IMG/VR virus record: IMGVR_UViG_3300014257_000015 | Span: 1-64,000 of that record | Origin: a virus | DNA length: 64,000 nt | Reading direction: 5' to 3' (one strand) | Shown: one piece after another, positions 16,963 through 26,864 of the stretch | Position numbering within the stretch: position 1 is the first letter of the stretch | Layout of the letters: each line of letters opens with the position of its first letter | The notes under the pieces: model-generated | The model's database searches: none | What the model was told of the DNA's origin: nothing | The model's input: the letters and a program-made list of their open reading frames with translations, nothing else | Position numbers and translations under genes: made by a program

Positions 16963-17909
16963 TTGCCGAAACCTATCCAGCCACAGTGACATCCATTGAC
17001 GATCCTGAAAAGCGCGGTCGAATCAAAGTGACATGCGCTGGAATTCTGGGCGATGAAGAAACCGAGTTGCCAATGTTCATAGCGCCTGTCCACCAATGGG
17101 GTTGGTTTTTCATACCGGACGTGGGCGAAAGCGTTGAAATTGAAGTCGTGACAAGCGGCGATGAAGACGAACAATTTGGACAATCATCAATCAACAACCT
17201 CGACATAAAATGGCGCGGCGCTCGTTATCACACAGACGCAGAACTGGAAGAATCGATCAACGAACCTCGTCCAGTACATTCTGACTTCACGGCCGAGGCA
17301 TACGGGAAGCGCCGGGGATTCGCGACGCCGATGGGCCATGTCATGATTTTTGACGACACGGAGAAGGCCCCGAGAATCTATCTCACGATGATGACAGAGA
17401 AGTTGGATCCACCCGACTCCACCCCGGACGAAACCAAATTCACGAGAGTTGAAATTGAACCGGATGGATCGATCAAGTTTGGTGCTTTGGCAAAACAAGT
17501 GTTTCACCTTCAGACCGAAGGGAACCAGCTATTGGTGACGTTGGACGAAGAGAAACACAAATTTGCTTTGGATGCCAACGGGCCTTCATTTACCGTGGAG
17601 TTGGATGGAGCGAAATACAGCATGAAACTTGACAGTTCTGCGCTCGAAGTGAAACTGAATGGCGCCACTTTGAAGAGCGAGGGGATGGGGCCGGGTGCAA
17701 AATTGACCGTTGGGAATGGGGCGATGCACGTAGCGATTGCTGAAACGCTGCAAATTTTGTACGAAACGTTGAAAGCCAATTTGACACTGTTCGCTAATCA
17801 CATACACCCAACTGGCGTTGGGCCGAGTGGCACCCCTCTTCCGCCGTTGGTCGTTCCGCCTTGGAACGCCGCGATTAAATCCACAAAAGTGAGCATACCG
17901 AATGGATAG
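16959..17909 (+). CDS. baseplate central spike protein (gpV/gp5 OB-fold type)
   Basis: Residues 1-85 form the OB-fold of gp5/gpV/VgrG proteins: YPATVTSIDDPEKRGRIKVT, then a GWFFIPDVGESVEIEV strand pair, which is the typical pattern VxPxVGdeVlV. The C-terminal region repeats short strands (FHLQTEGNQLLVTLDEEKHK and similar) consistent with the trimeric beta-helix needle that punctures the outer membrane. No lysozyme domain is inserted, unlike T4 gp5. It overlaps the hub gene by four bases, fitting the hub-spike complex. Confidence 0.85.
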   Translation: MIAETYPATVTSIDDPEKRGRIKVTCAGILGDEETELPMFIAPVHQWGWFFIPDVGESVEIEVVTSGDEDEQFGQSSINNLDIKWRGARYHTDAELEESINEPRPVHSDFTAEAYGKRRGFATPMGHVMIFDDTEKAPRIYLTMMTEKLDPPDSTPDETKFTRVEIEPDGSIKFGALAKQVFHLQTEGNQLLVTLDEEKHKFALDANGPSFTVELDGAKYSMKLDSSALEVKLNGATLKSEGMGPGAKLTVGNGAMHVAIAETLQILYETLKANLTLFANHIHPTGVGPSGTPLPPLVVPPWNAAIKSTKVSIPNG

Positions 17910-17912
17910 CAA

Positions 17913-18671
17913 ATGGCAGCGATAGATGATTTCAAGGCCGCCATGAAGGCGTTGTTCCAGTCGATGCCCGCCACGGCACAAGCGGCGGCGTACGGACAAT
18001 GCGACAACATCGCTGCATATGTTGCTGCTGTAGGCGGCGGTGGCGGGGCGATGCCCGGGGAGATCTTGAACAACGTCACTCTCAACCCTTGGGTCGACAA
18101 CGTTGTTCCGCATACCCTTGGCCAAGCATACGAAGGCATTGTTGTCGTTCGACCTCGAAGCGTGATTTGTGATTTATGGGCGCACACCGGCGGGGTGCAT
18201 TCGACCGCTCCAGGGGCGCTAGTGAGATTACCGTTGAACACCATCGGGTATGATCGAGGAAGTAATTGGGACACTTCGCTGTATCAGATGGTGGCACCGG
18301 TTGATGGTGATTATCTTGTTGATGGATTGGTGTATTGGTTGGATTTATCAACTGGCTATTATGTTCAGCCTGGGTACTACGTTGGTTCAACAAATCAAGG
18401 CGCAGCAAATAACGTATGTTACGGCGCCACCACGCTTCGTCTCAAGTTTGGTGAATATCGCCAACCAATGTCACAGGGAGATATCCTGTATTCATACAGC
18501 TATCATGCTAATTTATCAGGCGCAGCAACTAACAAAGATGTCGGCGGCGAGATTAGAGTTTCATTGATCGATGACGGCGTGGTGGAAAGCCCTACCGTCA
18601 ATCCATCGCCGAGCACACAACTCATCCTTCGCACATCATACAAACGCACAGTCGACCTGTGGGTATTTTAA
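17913..18671 (+). CDS. baseplate-module protein with beta-sandwich C-terminal domain, unknown
   Basis: The N-terminal 45 residues are helical and Ala-rich and end in a Gly-rich hinge (AVGGGGGAMPG). The remainder, about 200 residues, is beta-rich with VAPVDGDYLVDGLVYW and LRLKFGEYRQPMSQGDILYS segments, reminiscent of C1q/TNF-like jelly rolls found on phage tail tips. It has no catalytic motif. Location between the spike and gp25 genes suggests a baseplate or tip-decorating protein. The family is not recognised and the fold suggestion is tentative. Confidence 0.6.
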   Translation: MAAIDDFKAAMKALFQSMPATAQAAAYGQCDNIAAYVAAVGGGGGAMPGEILNNVTLNPWVDNVVPHTLGQAYEGIVVVRPRSVICDLWAHTGGVHSTAPGALVRLPLNTIGYDRGSNWDTSLYQMVAPVDGDYLVDGLVYWLDLSTGYYVQPGYYVGSTNQGAANNVCYGATTLRLKFGEYRQPMSQGDILYSYSYHANLSGAATNKDVGGEIRVSLIDDGVVESPTVNPSPSTQLILRTSYKRTVDLWVF

Positions 18672-18681
18672 GGAGAATTCC

Positions 18682-19068
18682 ATGGCCGTTGGTTTGAGAT
18701 TGCCTTGCGGAGTTGACCCAACCGGCGGCGCAGCCCTCGTCAGCAAAGACTCCAACAATGAAAAAATCATCAAAACGGCCTTGTCCAATTGCTACAGCAA
18801 CAACGCATTCCAGCAAGATCTTGGATTGGGCGATGAATTCGTTTTTGACATCACAGACGCCACTTTGAAGGCTAGAGTGCAACGCAAATTGGTGAAGTTG
18901 TTCAAAGAATTCACCATCCAGAAAAGATTCCAACTGCTTACAGACACCATAAAATGGTCGGAAAACGTGGAAGATCAAGAATTGATTATGACTTTCAAGT
19001 ACCATGACATGGAAGCGGACGAAGAAAAAGACATCACGCAGGTATACTCTGCCAGCGGAGGTGCTTGA
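18682..19068 (+). CDS. baseplate wedge protein (gpW/gp25-like)
   Basis: The ATG is set by an AAGGAG site eight bases upstream; longer in-frame starts fall inside the preceding gene. The protein is 128 residues, the usual size for the gp25-like lysozyme-fold wedge component. It matches the family in order: a helical centre with SNCYSNNAFQQDLGLG, a VQRKLVKLFKEF helix, and a C-terminal strand ELIMTFKYHDMEADEEKDI equivalent to the family ending. gp25 nucleates sheath assembly on the baseplate. It lies directly before the gpJ gene, the standard order. Confidence 0.75.
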   Translation: MAVGLRLPCGVDPTGGAALVSKDSNNEKIIKTALSNCYSNNAFQQDLGLGDEFVFDITDATLKARVQRKLVKLFKEFTIQKRFQLLTDTIKWSENVEDQELIMTFKYHDMEADEEKDITQVYSASGGA

Positions 19069-21227
19069 TGCCCAACACTATAGTCACAATCCCTGATTTT
19101 GATTTCGCGGCCTATTACTACCCGCAGATTCTTGAAGCGTTGATCGCGTACAAGCGCCGAAACGTCCCTGAATTGACTGATGAGTCGGCATACGAACCGT
19201 ACACGCAGATGATGCGGATGATAGCGTTAGTGGGACACCTCAACAACGTCCTTCTCGATGTAGTGGCCAATGAATCAACACTAATAACGGCGAAGCTCGC
19301 TGAATCCGTACGCAACCACCTTCGGCTGATTGATTATGAGATGAACCCCGCTTCACCAGCATCAGTTGACGTGGTGTACGAGTTGTCAAAGGTCTTCACA
19401 GCACAATTCGAATTGATCAGCGCTGATGCCCAGGCGGCCACGCAACGTTCAGGGACAGACCCTGTAATCTATTTCGAGGCGCTAGAGCGGTTGCTAATCG
19501 ATCGTACTGATGAACATTCGTACGTGTTCGCCGAAGAGGATGGGGTGTTCGTGGATTACACGTCGGACGCCAACAGCGACTCTCCAACAGATGATTTTGA
19601 CCCTTGGGTTTCCCCTGGGGTGAAAGATGCTATTTATTGGGGGCATGCCCACGTAATGTGGGATACGCTCAGCGTGTTGATGACAGCTTACGGTTCAAAT
19701 TTCGAAGGGATATGGGAATACTTTGACGGCGATTGGAGTGATGTTTCTCCCACATCTGTAACAGACATCGGGGGCGGACAGCTTGAAATAGACCTCACCA
19801 GTTTGCTTGGGTCGGAAAACAGACAAGGCACACAAGTAAAAGTACAATACAACCCAACCACAGCATACGAGGTTGTCGAGGCAGAGTGGGACGGCTCGAA
19901 GAACAAAGCAACGAGCGGCCTATTAGGGCAAACGTCTCCATCAACCGATGTGGTGAATTATTCAATCGGCGTTCAATGGAAACAAGTGGAGATCGAAGAC
20001 AACGAAGTAGGCGACTTTACGGCAAATGGTGACTTGGAATATCTGCTACCACAGACGTTGCTCCAGAATTGGAGAACGACCGAAGTGAATGGCGTGACAG
20101 CATATTGGTTGCGTTATCGAATAATCACAATTTCCACACCAGTTTCGCCAACAATCCGTCGCACAAGGATGGACGGCGGGAAACAATACGCACTCAGAAG
20201 TTGCACACAAGGGCAATCACACTTAGACAGCCCGCTTGGTTCATCAACTGGACTAGCAAACCAACGCTTCCCGCTGTCGAAGGAGTATTTTGTCAGCGAA
20301 TCTGAGGAGGTATCGGTTGACGGAACCCTCTGGACAAGGGTTGAAAACTTCTTGGGGTCAGTGGCCACGGATAGACATTACACAATCGAACTGGGCGAGA
20401 ACGATCGAGCGACGGTTGTGTTTGGGGATGGCGTGAATGGGCGAATTCCGCCGCTTGGTGTTGGAAACATATCTGCTGATTATCGGTGGGGCGCCAATTA
20501 TGATGGAAACGTCGGAGCCAACACAGTCGTGGTGGACAAGACGGGATTAACATTCATCAACAAACTGTGGAATCCGAGACTAGGAACTGGATGGAGTGAA
20601 GCCCAGGGCGCCAATGAAGCAAGCCTTGAACGTGCTAAGATCGAGGGCCCAGCCAGCCTACGAACGAAAGACGTTGCTCTTGGGCCTGCTGATGTTGAAG
20701 TGTTGGCGCTGGCGTGGACTGATGAAGATGGAAGCTCGCCATTTGGACGAGCCAAATCATTTGAAGAAGGCTATGGGCCCAAGACCATAGAATTGGTGTT
20801 AGTGGCGAAGGGTGGCGGCGCAGCAACCTCATCGCAGATAGACAGCATCACAGAATACTTCAATGGCAACCAATTGGTTCACCCTCCTAAAACAAAACAC
20901 CTTGTCGCCAATCAAGAGGTCGTGGCTGTCAACTACACACCGAAGTTGATTGACATCGTTGCCACAGTGTACGGTGACGTTGACCAGACGGCCATATCCA
21001 CCCAACTTAGCCAGGTGCTTCAGCCCGATGCGTTGAAAGAGGATGGCGTGACATATGAGTGGCAATTCGGCGGTGACGTTCCGCTATCTCGTATCAACCA
21101 TGAGATATTCGCATCAGTTGACGGAATCACCAAGGTTGAAATATCTTCCCCGGCGGCAGACGTTGTTTTGGCGTCTCGGGAATTACCAAAAGCAAACACC
21201 ATCAGCATCACAGTTGTGACGCCATAG
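19068..21227 (+). CDS. baseplate assembly protein J-like (gp6-like)
   Basis: I use the ATG in the TGATG overlap with GGAGG upstream; a TTG one codon earlier is also in frame. Residues 1-100 (FDFAAYYYPQILEALIAYKR, MALVGHL-type helix and AKLAESVRNHLRLIDY) match the baseplate J family N-terminus. The central part includes the typical GxNGRIPPLG(VG) loop near residue 465 and an ASLERAKIEGPASLRTKDVAL motif near residue 520, the hallmark of gpJ proteins. The C-terminus carries the conserved VVAVNYTPKLIDIVATVYG strand. gpJ/gp6 dimers form the iris of the baseplate wedges. 719 residues is long for P2 gpJ and closer to T4 gp6. Confidence 0.85.
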   Translation: MPNTIVTIPDFDFAAYYYPQILEALIAYKRRNVPELTDESAYEPYTQMMRMIALVGHLNNVLLDVVANESTLITAKLAESVRNHLRLIDYEMNPASPASVDVVYELSKVFTAQFELISADAQAATQRSGTDPVIYFEALERLLIDRTDEHSYVFAEEDGVFVDYTSDANSDSPTDDFDPWVSPGVKDAIYWGHAHVMWDTLSVLMTAYGSNFEGIWEYFDGDWSDVSPTSVTDIGGGQLEIDLTSLLGSENRQGTQVKVQYNPTTAYEVVEAEWDGSKNKATSGLLGQTSPSTDVVNYSIGVQWKQVEIEDNEVGDFTANGDLEYLLPQTLLQNWRTTEVNGVTAYWLRYRIITISTPVSPTIRRTRMDGGKQYALRSCTQGQSHLDSPLGSSTGLANQRFPLSKEYFVSESEEVSVDGTLWTRVENFLGSVATDRHYTIELGENDRATVVFGDGVNGRIPPLGVGNISADYRWGANYDGNVGANTVVVDKTGLTFINKLWNPRLGTGWSEAQGANEASLERAKIEGPASLRTKDVALGPADVEVLALAWTDEDGSSPFGRAKSFEEGYGPKTIELVLVAKGGGAATSSQIDSITEYFNGNQLVHPPKTKHLVANQEVVAVNYTPKLIDIVATVYGDVDQTAISTQLSQVLQPDALKEDGVTYEWQFGGDVPLSRINHEIFASVDGITKVEISSPAADVVLASRELPKANTISITVVTP

Positions 21228-21233
21228 GAGTGA

Positions 21234-21650
21234 ATGATGTCTATGTTCGATGATTTTGAAAATGATGTTTTGGACGCAATGTTGGGAGCAACCGCCACGC
21301 TTCTCGCTTCTGGTGTTGAAATTGGGCTTTCAACGACCACCCCAACGGAAGCAGGAGGGAACATCACAGAGCCATCCGGCGCCGGGTACGCTCGCGTGTA
21401 TGTGAACAATGATGGGTCTGAATGGCCAGCGTCAACTGTCGGTGAAAAGGCCAACGCCAATACGCTCACCTTTCCGCAAGCATCCGGGGGAAACTGGGGG
21501 TTGGTTACGCATTGGGTGATGTATAGTTCCAGCGTGCCCGTGATTTGGGGGATATTGGACGACGGGGCCGGGGCTGCCTTGCCACGTCAAATCAATGACG
21601 GCGATGTGTTCCGGTTTTTAGCAGGGCAACTCAGAATTTCATTGGATTGA
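21234..21650 (+). CDS. small virion protein of the GATxxLxxxVxxGLxTTxPT type
   Basis: The sequence begins with an amphipathic helix (MFDDFENDVLDAMLG). It continues with ATLLASGVEIGLSTTTPT and EPSGAGYARVYV, a pattern I associate with a widespread family of short phage structural proteins found near fibre genes in cyanophages and other marine phages. It is beta-rich and ends LAGQLRISLD, as in that family. Two tandem ATGs are possible, and AGGAG precedes them. It probably assembles with the tail tip or fibres, but the exact function of the family is not known to me. Confidence 0.65.
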   Translation: MMSMFDDFENDVLDAMLGATATLLASGVEIGLSTTTPTEAGGNITEPSGAGYARVYVNNDGSEWPASTVGEKANANTLTFPQASGGNWGLVTHWVMYSSSVPVIWGILDDGAGAALPRQINDGDVFRFLAGQLRISLD

Positions 21651-21654
21651 TGCC

Positions 21655-22386
21655 ATGGCGTACGTTGATGGTTATGGGTTGTGTTCTGTGTCTTGTGAAG
21701 CCCTCGGGCAAGGCACGCTGCTCATCGGCGGCGGCGGCGTAAGCGAATGTCCATCTGAGGCGCTAGCCAAACCGTCATTCATCTTCGGCGGCGCCGGGTT
21801 GGCAGATTGCCAATTGGTCGCGCTCGCAAAATTGTCTTGCTTGGTAAAAGTGAGCAGCATCACCCCAAGCCACGAAGTTCTTCGTGTGTTGTTTGATCGT
21901 CCGATGAAATTGGATGATGAGTTGTTGGCATCCTACAATTACACAACGGTGGTCAACACGCCCGGGGCCGCCCCGATAGTGGTAAACACAGTCACACCAG
22001 AAGAAGAAGCGAGCAACCCTGAATACGTTGACTTGGGCGTTTCTGAAATGACCATCGGCGCGTCATATACGTGCTCAGTTTCGACAACGGATGGGCCTGT
22101 GGATGTAGATGACACACCTATTGATCCTGCGAACAATTCTGACACATTTGCGGGCGTAGGTGAGTATCCAGAGGTGCTACAATTGATTTCACAGTCATCC
22201 AATAGAATTGATGTTGTGTTCACAGAGGCGATGAAAGACAACGCCGATATTCGCAACGCAAGTAAGTATGCATTCGACAACGGCCTGTTGGTGTTGAATG
22301 TGTTGGACGTGGACGGTGACACCGTAAAGTTGGTCACATCAGACCAATCCCCCGGGATCGCTTACACGCTTACGTTGACGCCGTAA
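21655..22386 (+). CDS. virion protein with two Big-type Ig-like domains, second domain incomplete
   Basis: After an N-terminal glycine-rich repeat region (two copies of an EALxxxxxxxGGxG pattern with paired cysteines), residues about 65-155 form one Ig-like domain of the SbsA/Big_5 kind: LRVLFDRPMK, a TVVNTPG loop, and ASYTCSVS. Residues about 172-243 start a second (RIDVVFTEAMK to YTLTLTP). A Big_5 domain normally closes with a strand resembling v.DlaGNal.p. That strand is missing here but appears at the start of the next gene, in a different frame. The protein sits before the gpI-like gene and is probably a baseplate or fibre-attachment protein. Confidence 0.65.
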   Translation: MAYVDGYGLCSVSCEALGQGTLLIGGGGVSECPSEALAKPSFIFGGAGLADCQLVALAKLSCLVKVSSITPSHEVLRVLFDRPMKLDDELLASYNYTTVVNTPGAAPIVVNTVTPEEEASNPEYVDLGVSEMTIGASYTCSVSTTDGPVDVDDTPIDPANNSDTFAGVGEYPEVLQLISQSSNRIDVVFTEAMKDNADIRNASKYAFDNGLLVLNVLDVDGDTVKLVTSDQSPGIAYTLTLTP

Positions 22387-22396
22387 GGAGTGCGCC

Positions 22397-23656
22397 GTGG
22401 CCATACAAGATCTCGTAGGTAATGCGCTACAGCCGGGCGCCACCGGTATGGTGCTGGGATACGTCGAACCGTCGGACGTCAGTGAGCTCCTATCATTGGA
22501 GATGTACGATTTTTTGATTGAGCCGATTAGGTTCAAGGATGCACAAGAAGGCGCGCTGTTTCTGAAAAGATTCCTCGCAGGGCCGCAAGAAATATGGCGC
22601 CAAACACAAGAAAAAATACACGGCATAAAAGACCTTTGGAACATATCGAAGGCTGATCACGAACAACTTCACCGACTGAAACGGCATGTTGGATGGACGC
22701 CTGACCTGGACAGCATCACAGAACCTCTCGACACCAATACGTTGCGCAAGCTCGTCGCTGCCTCGATACCATTGTGGAAGAGTCGAGGGCCGGAAGATGC
22801 GATCGTTCGAGTGTTGCTGCTGGCGACCGGGGCACGTTCCAGAGTGTGGAATTGGTTTGATTTCAGATGGGTGTTGGATGAAACAGCATTGGAAGAGGAA
22901 CATGCTGGGCGAGATCCGCACTTGATTAACCTTCCTGGCCCACCTTCCATGGATGAATACAGATCCAATGTTCGAATCGTTGATGATGATACATTGAATC
23001 GCGATTTGGTTGAGGGATTGATACGGTTGATGCGCGCCTCGGGGGAACGAATCGAGGTATCATACATCGATTTCCTCGACCTCTTCACCTATGACGGTGA
23101 CACAACGCAGTGGGTCACATCTGTAGGGCACCAGTTGGTTGTCGAAGGCGGCACAGCGTCGTTGTCGAATTCAGCACAAGAACAGATGGTATTTGCGTCC
23201 ACGAGCAAATCTTCACAATGGCAATCGCTGGTTTCATATGTGAGATTGCGTGGTTGGAGTATTTCGCCCGGCGCAACGTTCGGCGTCGTCTTCTGCTACC
23301 AAGATGAATTGAATCACTACAAGGTGAAATTCGACACCAACAATCACAGCTGGGAGCTAGCGGTTGTTGAATTGGGCGTTGAGACATCGTTGGCCAACGG
23401 GATTTTGGCGCCAACAATCGGATACATCTGGCCAGACGTGTACTATGGAATTCGCGTTCATTCAATTACTGTTGGAACAGAAACGCTGATTGAGTTGTTT
23501 TTTGATGGACAATTGTTCTGCTCGTTCGACTCGTACACGCCATTCACAACTGGCTCATTTGGGGTGTATCACGATAACCAATCACGTTGTGAATTTGACG
23601 AGGCTGAAGCGTTCGAGCTACCGTTGGATACGGTGTTGATCGACATCAACACTTGA
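22397..23656 (+). CDS. tail protein I-like (gpI) with C-terminal lectin-like domain
   Basis: The start is a GTG with AAGGAG six bases upstream. The first 20 residues (AIQDLVGNALQPGATG) look like the last strand of the Ig-like domain of the previous gene. Residues 60-165 follow the gpI family: a helix pair, DHEQLHRLKRHVGWTPD, LRKLVAASIPLWKSRGPEDAI and WNWFDFRW. gpI attaches fibres to the baseplate. Residues about 260-410 form a concanavalin-like sandwich (WSISPGATFGVVFCYQDEL, GSFGVYHDNQSRCEFDEAEA) that may bind sugars. The combination of gpI with a lectin domain suggests a fibre-anchor or adhesion role. Confidence 0.7.
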   Translation: MAIQDLVGNALQPGATGMVLGYVEPSDVSELLSLEMYDFLIEPIRFKDAQEGALFLKRFLAGPQEIWRQTQEKIHGIKDLWNISKADHEQLHRLKRHVGWTPDLDSITEPLDTNTLRKLVAASIPLWKSRGPEDAIVRVLLLATGARSRVWNWFDFRWVLDETALEEEHAGRDPHLINLPGPPSMDEYRSNVRIVDDDTLNRDLVEGLIRLMRASGERIEVSYIDFLDLFTYDGDTTQWVTSVGHQLVVEGGTASLSNSAQEQMVFASTSKSSQWQSLVSYVRLRGWSISPGATFGVVFCYQDELNHYKVKFDTNNHSWELAVVELGVETSLANGILAPTIGYIWPDVYYGIRVHSITVGTETLIELFFDGQLFCSFDSYTPFTTGSFGVYHDNQSRCEFDEAEAFELPLDTVLIDINT

Positions 23657-23669
23657 TAGGAGTTTTGTT

Positions 23670-26600
23670 ATGGCATCAGGTCTGAGCTACGCCAATTATG
23701 AGGCCAAAAGCCTAGTTGGGGTGACTGATTTGCGCGACGGCACGTTGGAATATCTGCGTTTGTCGATGCGCGAGCATTTCATGATGACTTACCAGGAAGA
23801 CGGCGTGTTTGGAACGTTGGGGCTTTCTGGAGATGGTGGAAAGAAATTCAAGATCGATGGAGTGGATTTCTGCACCGATGGTCAAGGTTACCTGTTCGAC
23901 ATTGACACATTCGGCCATTGTACCGGTGTAGCATTCGAAAACGCCGCAGGGATCCCGTATTACGTGGCATTGAAATTTGAAGCAATCCCTACTGGAATTC
24001 AGATCAATCCTCGTAGCGGGATGCCTGAGTGGGAATCTTGGGAAGAGGGCATTGGACAAGGCGGTGAGCCAGACAGCGTCACTGTTGTCAGCGGACACTT
24101 AGTGATGGTGGTGGATGGAATCACAGAAACTGGTGTTTCCAATGCTGAACGCAGGGTGTTGGTGTACAAGAAAGTTTTGGACCGTTACGCCATCCTGACC
24201 AGTGTGGCGATGGAAGAGTTGACCGTTCAATACACAGGCGGCCAAAACATCATCACCACCAGCGCGAAATTCGGGCAGTTCACAGCGTCAACAGACCCCG
24301 CTGATTACCGGGTAGTTCTTCTCGGCCCAACAGTGAAGCGCAACACAGACTTGCGCCTCAGCACAGAACACTGTTTCATCGGGATTGTGACAGGAATCGG
24401 TGGATCAGGAACCCCCACCACGTTCGACACAGCCGATCAACAAAGCCTATCTGGTTCGCTTTCGCAATTGTGGCAGATCACGCGCCAAGCAACCAATGGA
24501 CGCATGAAGGTTGACGTAAAATCAATAGCCGGGGAATCAGGCGAAGATCAAATCAGAGTCACCAATACAGCCACCAGCACCATTGTGTTTACGGTTGATG
24601 AGGCGGGGAACGTGTACTTGGCTGGAGATCTTGAGGTGGCTGGCCAAACCACACAGCAGAACCTCGTACAAGTGAACTCCTCGGAAACCATCACAGATAA
24701 TCTGACGGCAGGCGACAATGACGCTGTTGACTCGCACACCATCAAAGGAACATGGCTTCACACAAACACCGCTGGAACGGCCTACCACTTCTATGTCAAC
24801 GGTTCTACTGGGCAGGTTGGCATCGGCGTAAATCCATCAGCAGGATGGGATGTTCACATCGGCGGCGATACCAAAATTGATGGCGTTGTCCGAAGCGAAA
24901 GCATAGCACCTCTGTATCAATGGAGCGAAACAGATGCCACGCCAACCACGGGCGGCCTGTGGCGATTGATGCTTAACACTGGGAATATCTGGTTTCAAGA
25001 GAACACTGCTGTCAGCGCCGATTTCGCGACATCCAAAGTGTGGTGGTTTACCAGTAGAGCGAACAACAGAATTCAATTTGGCGTTGATGTCACACCGCAA
25101 GCAGACGACACCAGCGACTTAGGAGTGTCTGGGCTAGAATGGAGGAATCTGTACGTTGATGGCGTGGCATATCTGGACACGCTCTCGCTGTCCACGACGG
25201 CGGGCGAAGGCGTCGCTACGTCAATACACCCAATAGCCACAGACACTTATAACCTTGGCTCGGCAACGTATAGATGGAACGACGTCCACGCCAGGACCAT
25301 CACACTAGACAACACAATTGGATATGGCGTTGGTTCAAATTTAGCTCCAACGGCAGACAACACATACAGCATTGGAACGGCGACGCGCCGATGGTCATCG
25401 CTGTACGTAAATACATTGGTGTTTAGTGGGAATTTTCTGCCGCTTACGGACAACGCACAAGATGTCGGCAGCGCCACATATCGTTGGAGAGATTCGCATT
25501 TTTCAGGAACGATGACTATACACAACAACAACATCGTCCCAGCTGCTGATTCTGTTGGAGGGGTTGGTACATTGTCATACCGTTGGTATGACGTCCATGC
25601 GATGCGCTTGTACGCATCTGAGTACATTTTCTTTACCACAGACAATACAACAGATATTGGCTACACAACGACGTACGGCAAATCTCTATACATGTACAAT
25701 ATCTACACCAAGTTGTGGCAATCTGTTGAGTCTGAATCATTGGTGAGGCCGCTCGTAACCAATGCTGTGAATTTCGGCACCACATCGTATCGTTGGGGAA
25801 ATATGTGTGGGAGCGGCATCGATGTGTACGCGAACAGCAGCATCACCACAGCAGGGAAAGCTTTCAATGTCCAAGCGGGCACCAGTTATGATGTGCCGTC
25901 CACTGAAGAACCGTTCGCGAGAATATCAGATTTAGCCACCATTAGCACATATCCTCCATATCGGCGTCAAACGTTTTATGTTCAGGCTGCATCTCGATTC
26001 AACGCCGCCAATGTATGGCAGGAATACTATGGAGCGTTCATAGATTTCAAACTGGGAGTGGGGGCTGCCTCGTCGGAAATCACAGAGGCCGCCGCGCTCT
26101 ACATCGCTTTCTCGCACACCACAACAGAAGTGACATACATTGAAGATTTATACGGCCTGTACATCGCCACGCATTCTGTTGGTGCTTCTGTCGGCGGCGT
26201 GTACGGTCTGTACGTGAATGAGCCGAGAAATGTTAGTGCAGCGGCGTGGTATAGCGCGTACATCATCGGGAACACAACGTTCATTTCAGGCGGCGGAACA
26301 TCCACAGTTGAATTGAGGGTAACCGAAACTGTCCATCAAGATATTAGGCCGTACACAGACAACACATACGACTTCGGGACATCCAGTTATCGTGTGCGGT
26401 ATCTTCGATCTCAACGGTTTGTTCCCAGCACCGTAGCTGGCGAGGGATGTTTTGACAATTTCGTCCCAGCATACAACAATTCACTCACATGCGGTAGTTC
26501 ATCGTACTATTGGTCAATGGTGTACGCTGAAACCTTCAGGTGGAAGACTGCTGGAACGACTTTTGACAACATTGACGACTTAGCGCTCATTGACGGATAC

Positions 26601-26864
26601 GAGCCAAACGGCGATACGATTGAAGTGGAAAAAGGTGGAGAAAAACGCACCATCGTGAAGAGCAACAATAGCCTTCCTTGGCCCATGCTGGCCGGGGAGA
26701 AATCGCCTGATGGTGAACACTTCATGGATATGGCTGATTCGGCCACATTCTTGATCGGAGCAATCAAGCAACTTCACGCCAAACACAAAACAGAGGTTTC
26801 CAATCTCAAAGAAATGTTGGCAGCGATGGAGTCTAGATTGGCTGCTGTAGAGAGTTGCGCATGA
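23670..26864 (+). CDS. long tail fibre protein with tandem repeats
   Basis: This 1064-residue protein is preceded by the gpI-like gene, as fibres usually are. Between about residues 475 and 945 it holds nine copies of a degenerate repeat of about 35-40 residues built on the pattern xxDNTYxxGTxxYRWxxLYV, for example ADNTYSIGTATRRW and TDNAQDVGSATYRW. Seven are tandem; the last two follow an interruption of about 190 residues. Such repeats form triple-stranded fibrous shafts. The C-terminus is charged and ends in a coiled coil (SNLKEMLAAMESRLAAVES), a probable trimerisation or chaperone-like end. No S74 peptidase catalytic motif is evident. Confidence 0.85.
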   Translation: MASGLSYANYEAKSLVGVTDLRDGTLEYLRLSMREHFMMTYQEDGVFGTLGLSGDGGKKFKIDGVDFCTDGQGYLFDIDTFGHCTGVAFENAAGIPYYVALKFEAIPTGIQINPRSGMPEWESWEEGIGQGGEPDSVTVVSGHLVMVVDGITETGVSNAERRVLVYKKVLDRYAILTSVAMEELTVQYTGGQNIITTSAKFGQFTASTDPADYRVVLLGPTVKRNTDLRLSTEHCFIGIVTGIGGSGTPTTFDTADQQSLSGSLSQLWQITRQATNGRMKVDVKSIAGESGEDQIRVTNTATSTIVFTVDEAGNVYLAGDLEVAGQTTQQNLVQVNSSETITDNLTAGDNDAVDSHTIKGTWLHTNTAGTAYHFYVNGSTGQVGIGVNPSAGWDVHIGGDTKIDGVVRSESIAPLYQWSETDATPTTGGLWRLMLNTGNIWFQENTAVSADFATSKVWWFTSRANNRIQFGVDVTPQADDTSDLGVSGLEWRNLYVDGVAYLDTLSLSTTAGEGVATSIHPIATDTYNLGSATYRWNDVHARTITLDNTIGYGVGSNLAPTADNTYSIGTATRRWSSLYVNTLVFSGNFLPLTDNAQDVGSATYRWRDSHFSGTMTIHNNNIVPAADSVGGVGTLSYRWYDVHAMRLYASEYIFFTTDNTTDIGYTTTYGKSLYMYNIYTKLWQSVESESLVRPLVTNAVNFGTTSYRWGNMCGSGIDVYANSSITTAGKAFNVQAGTSYDVPSTEEPFARISDLATISTYPPYRRQTFYVQAASRFNAANVWQEYYGAFIDFKLGVGAASSEITEAAALYIAFSHTTTEVTYIEDLYGLYIATHSVGASVGGVYGLYVNEPRNVSAAAWYSAYIIGNTTFISGGGTSTVELRVTETVHQDIRPYTDNTYDFGTSSYRVRYLRSQRFVPSTVAGEGCFDNFVPAYNNSLTCGSSSYYWSMVYAETFRWKTAGTTFDNIDDLALIDGYEPNGDTIEVEKGGEKRTIVKSNNSLPWPMLAGEKSPDGEHFMDMADSATFLIGAIKQLHAKHKTEVSNLKEMLAAMESRLAAVESCA

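Noticed and set aside
24500-26500. CRISPR-like array in the tail fibre repeats
   Set aside because: Repeats are degenerate at DNA level, in frame and protein-coding, with no constant direct repeat or spacers.
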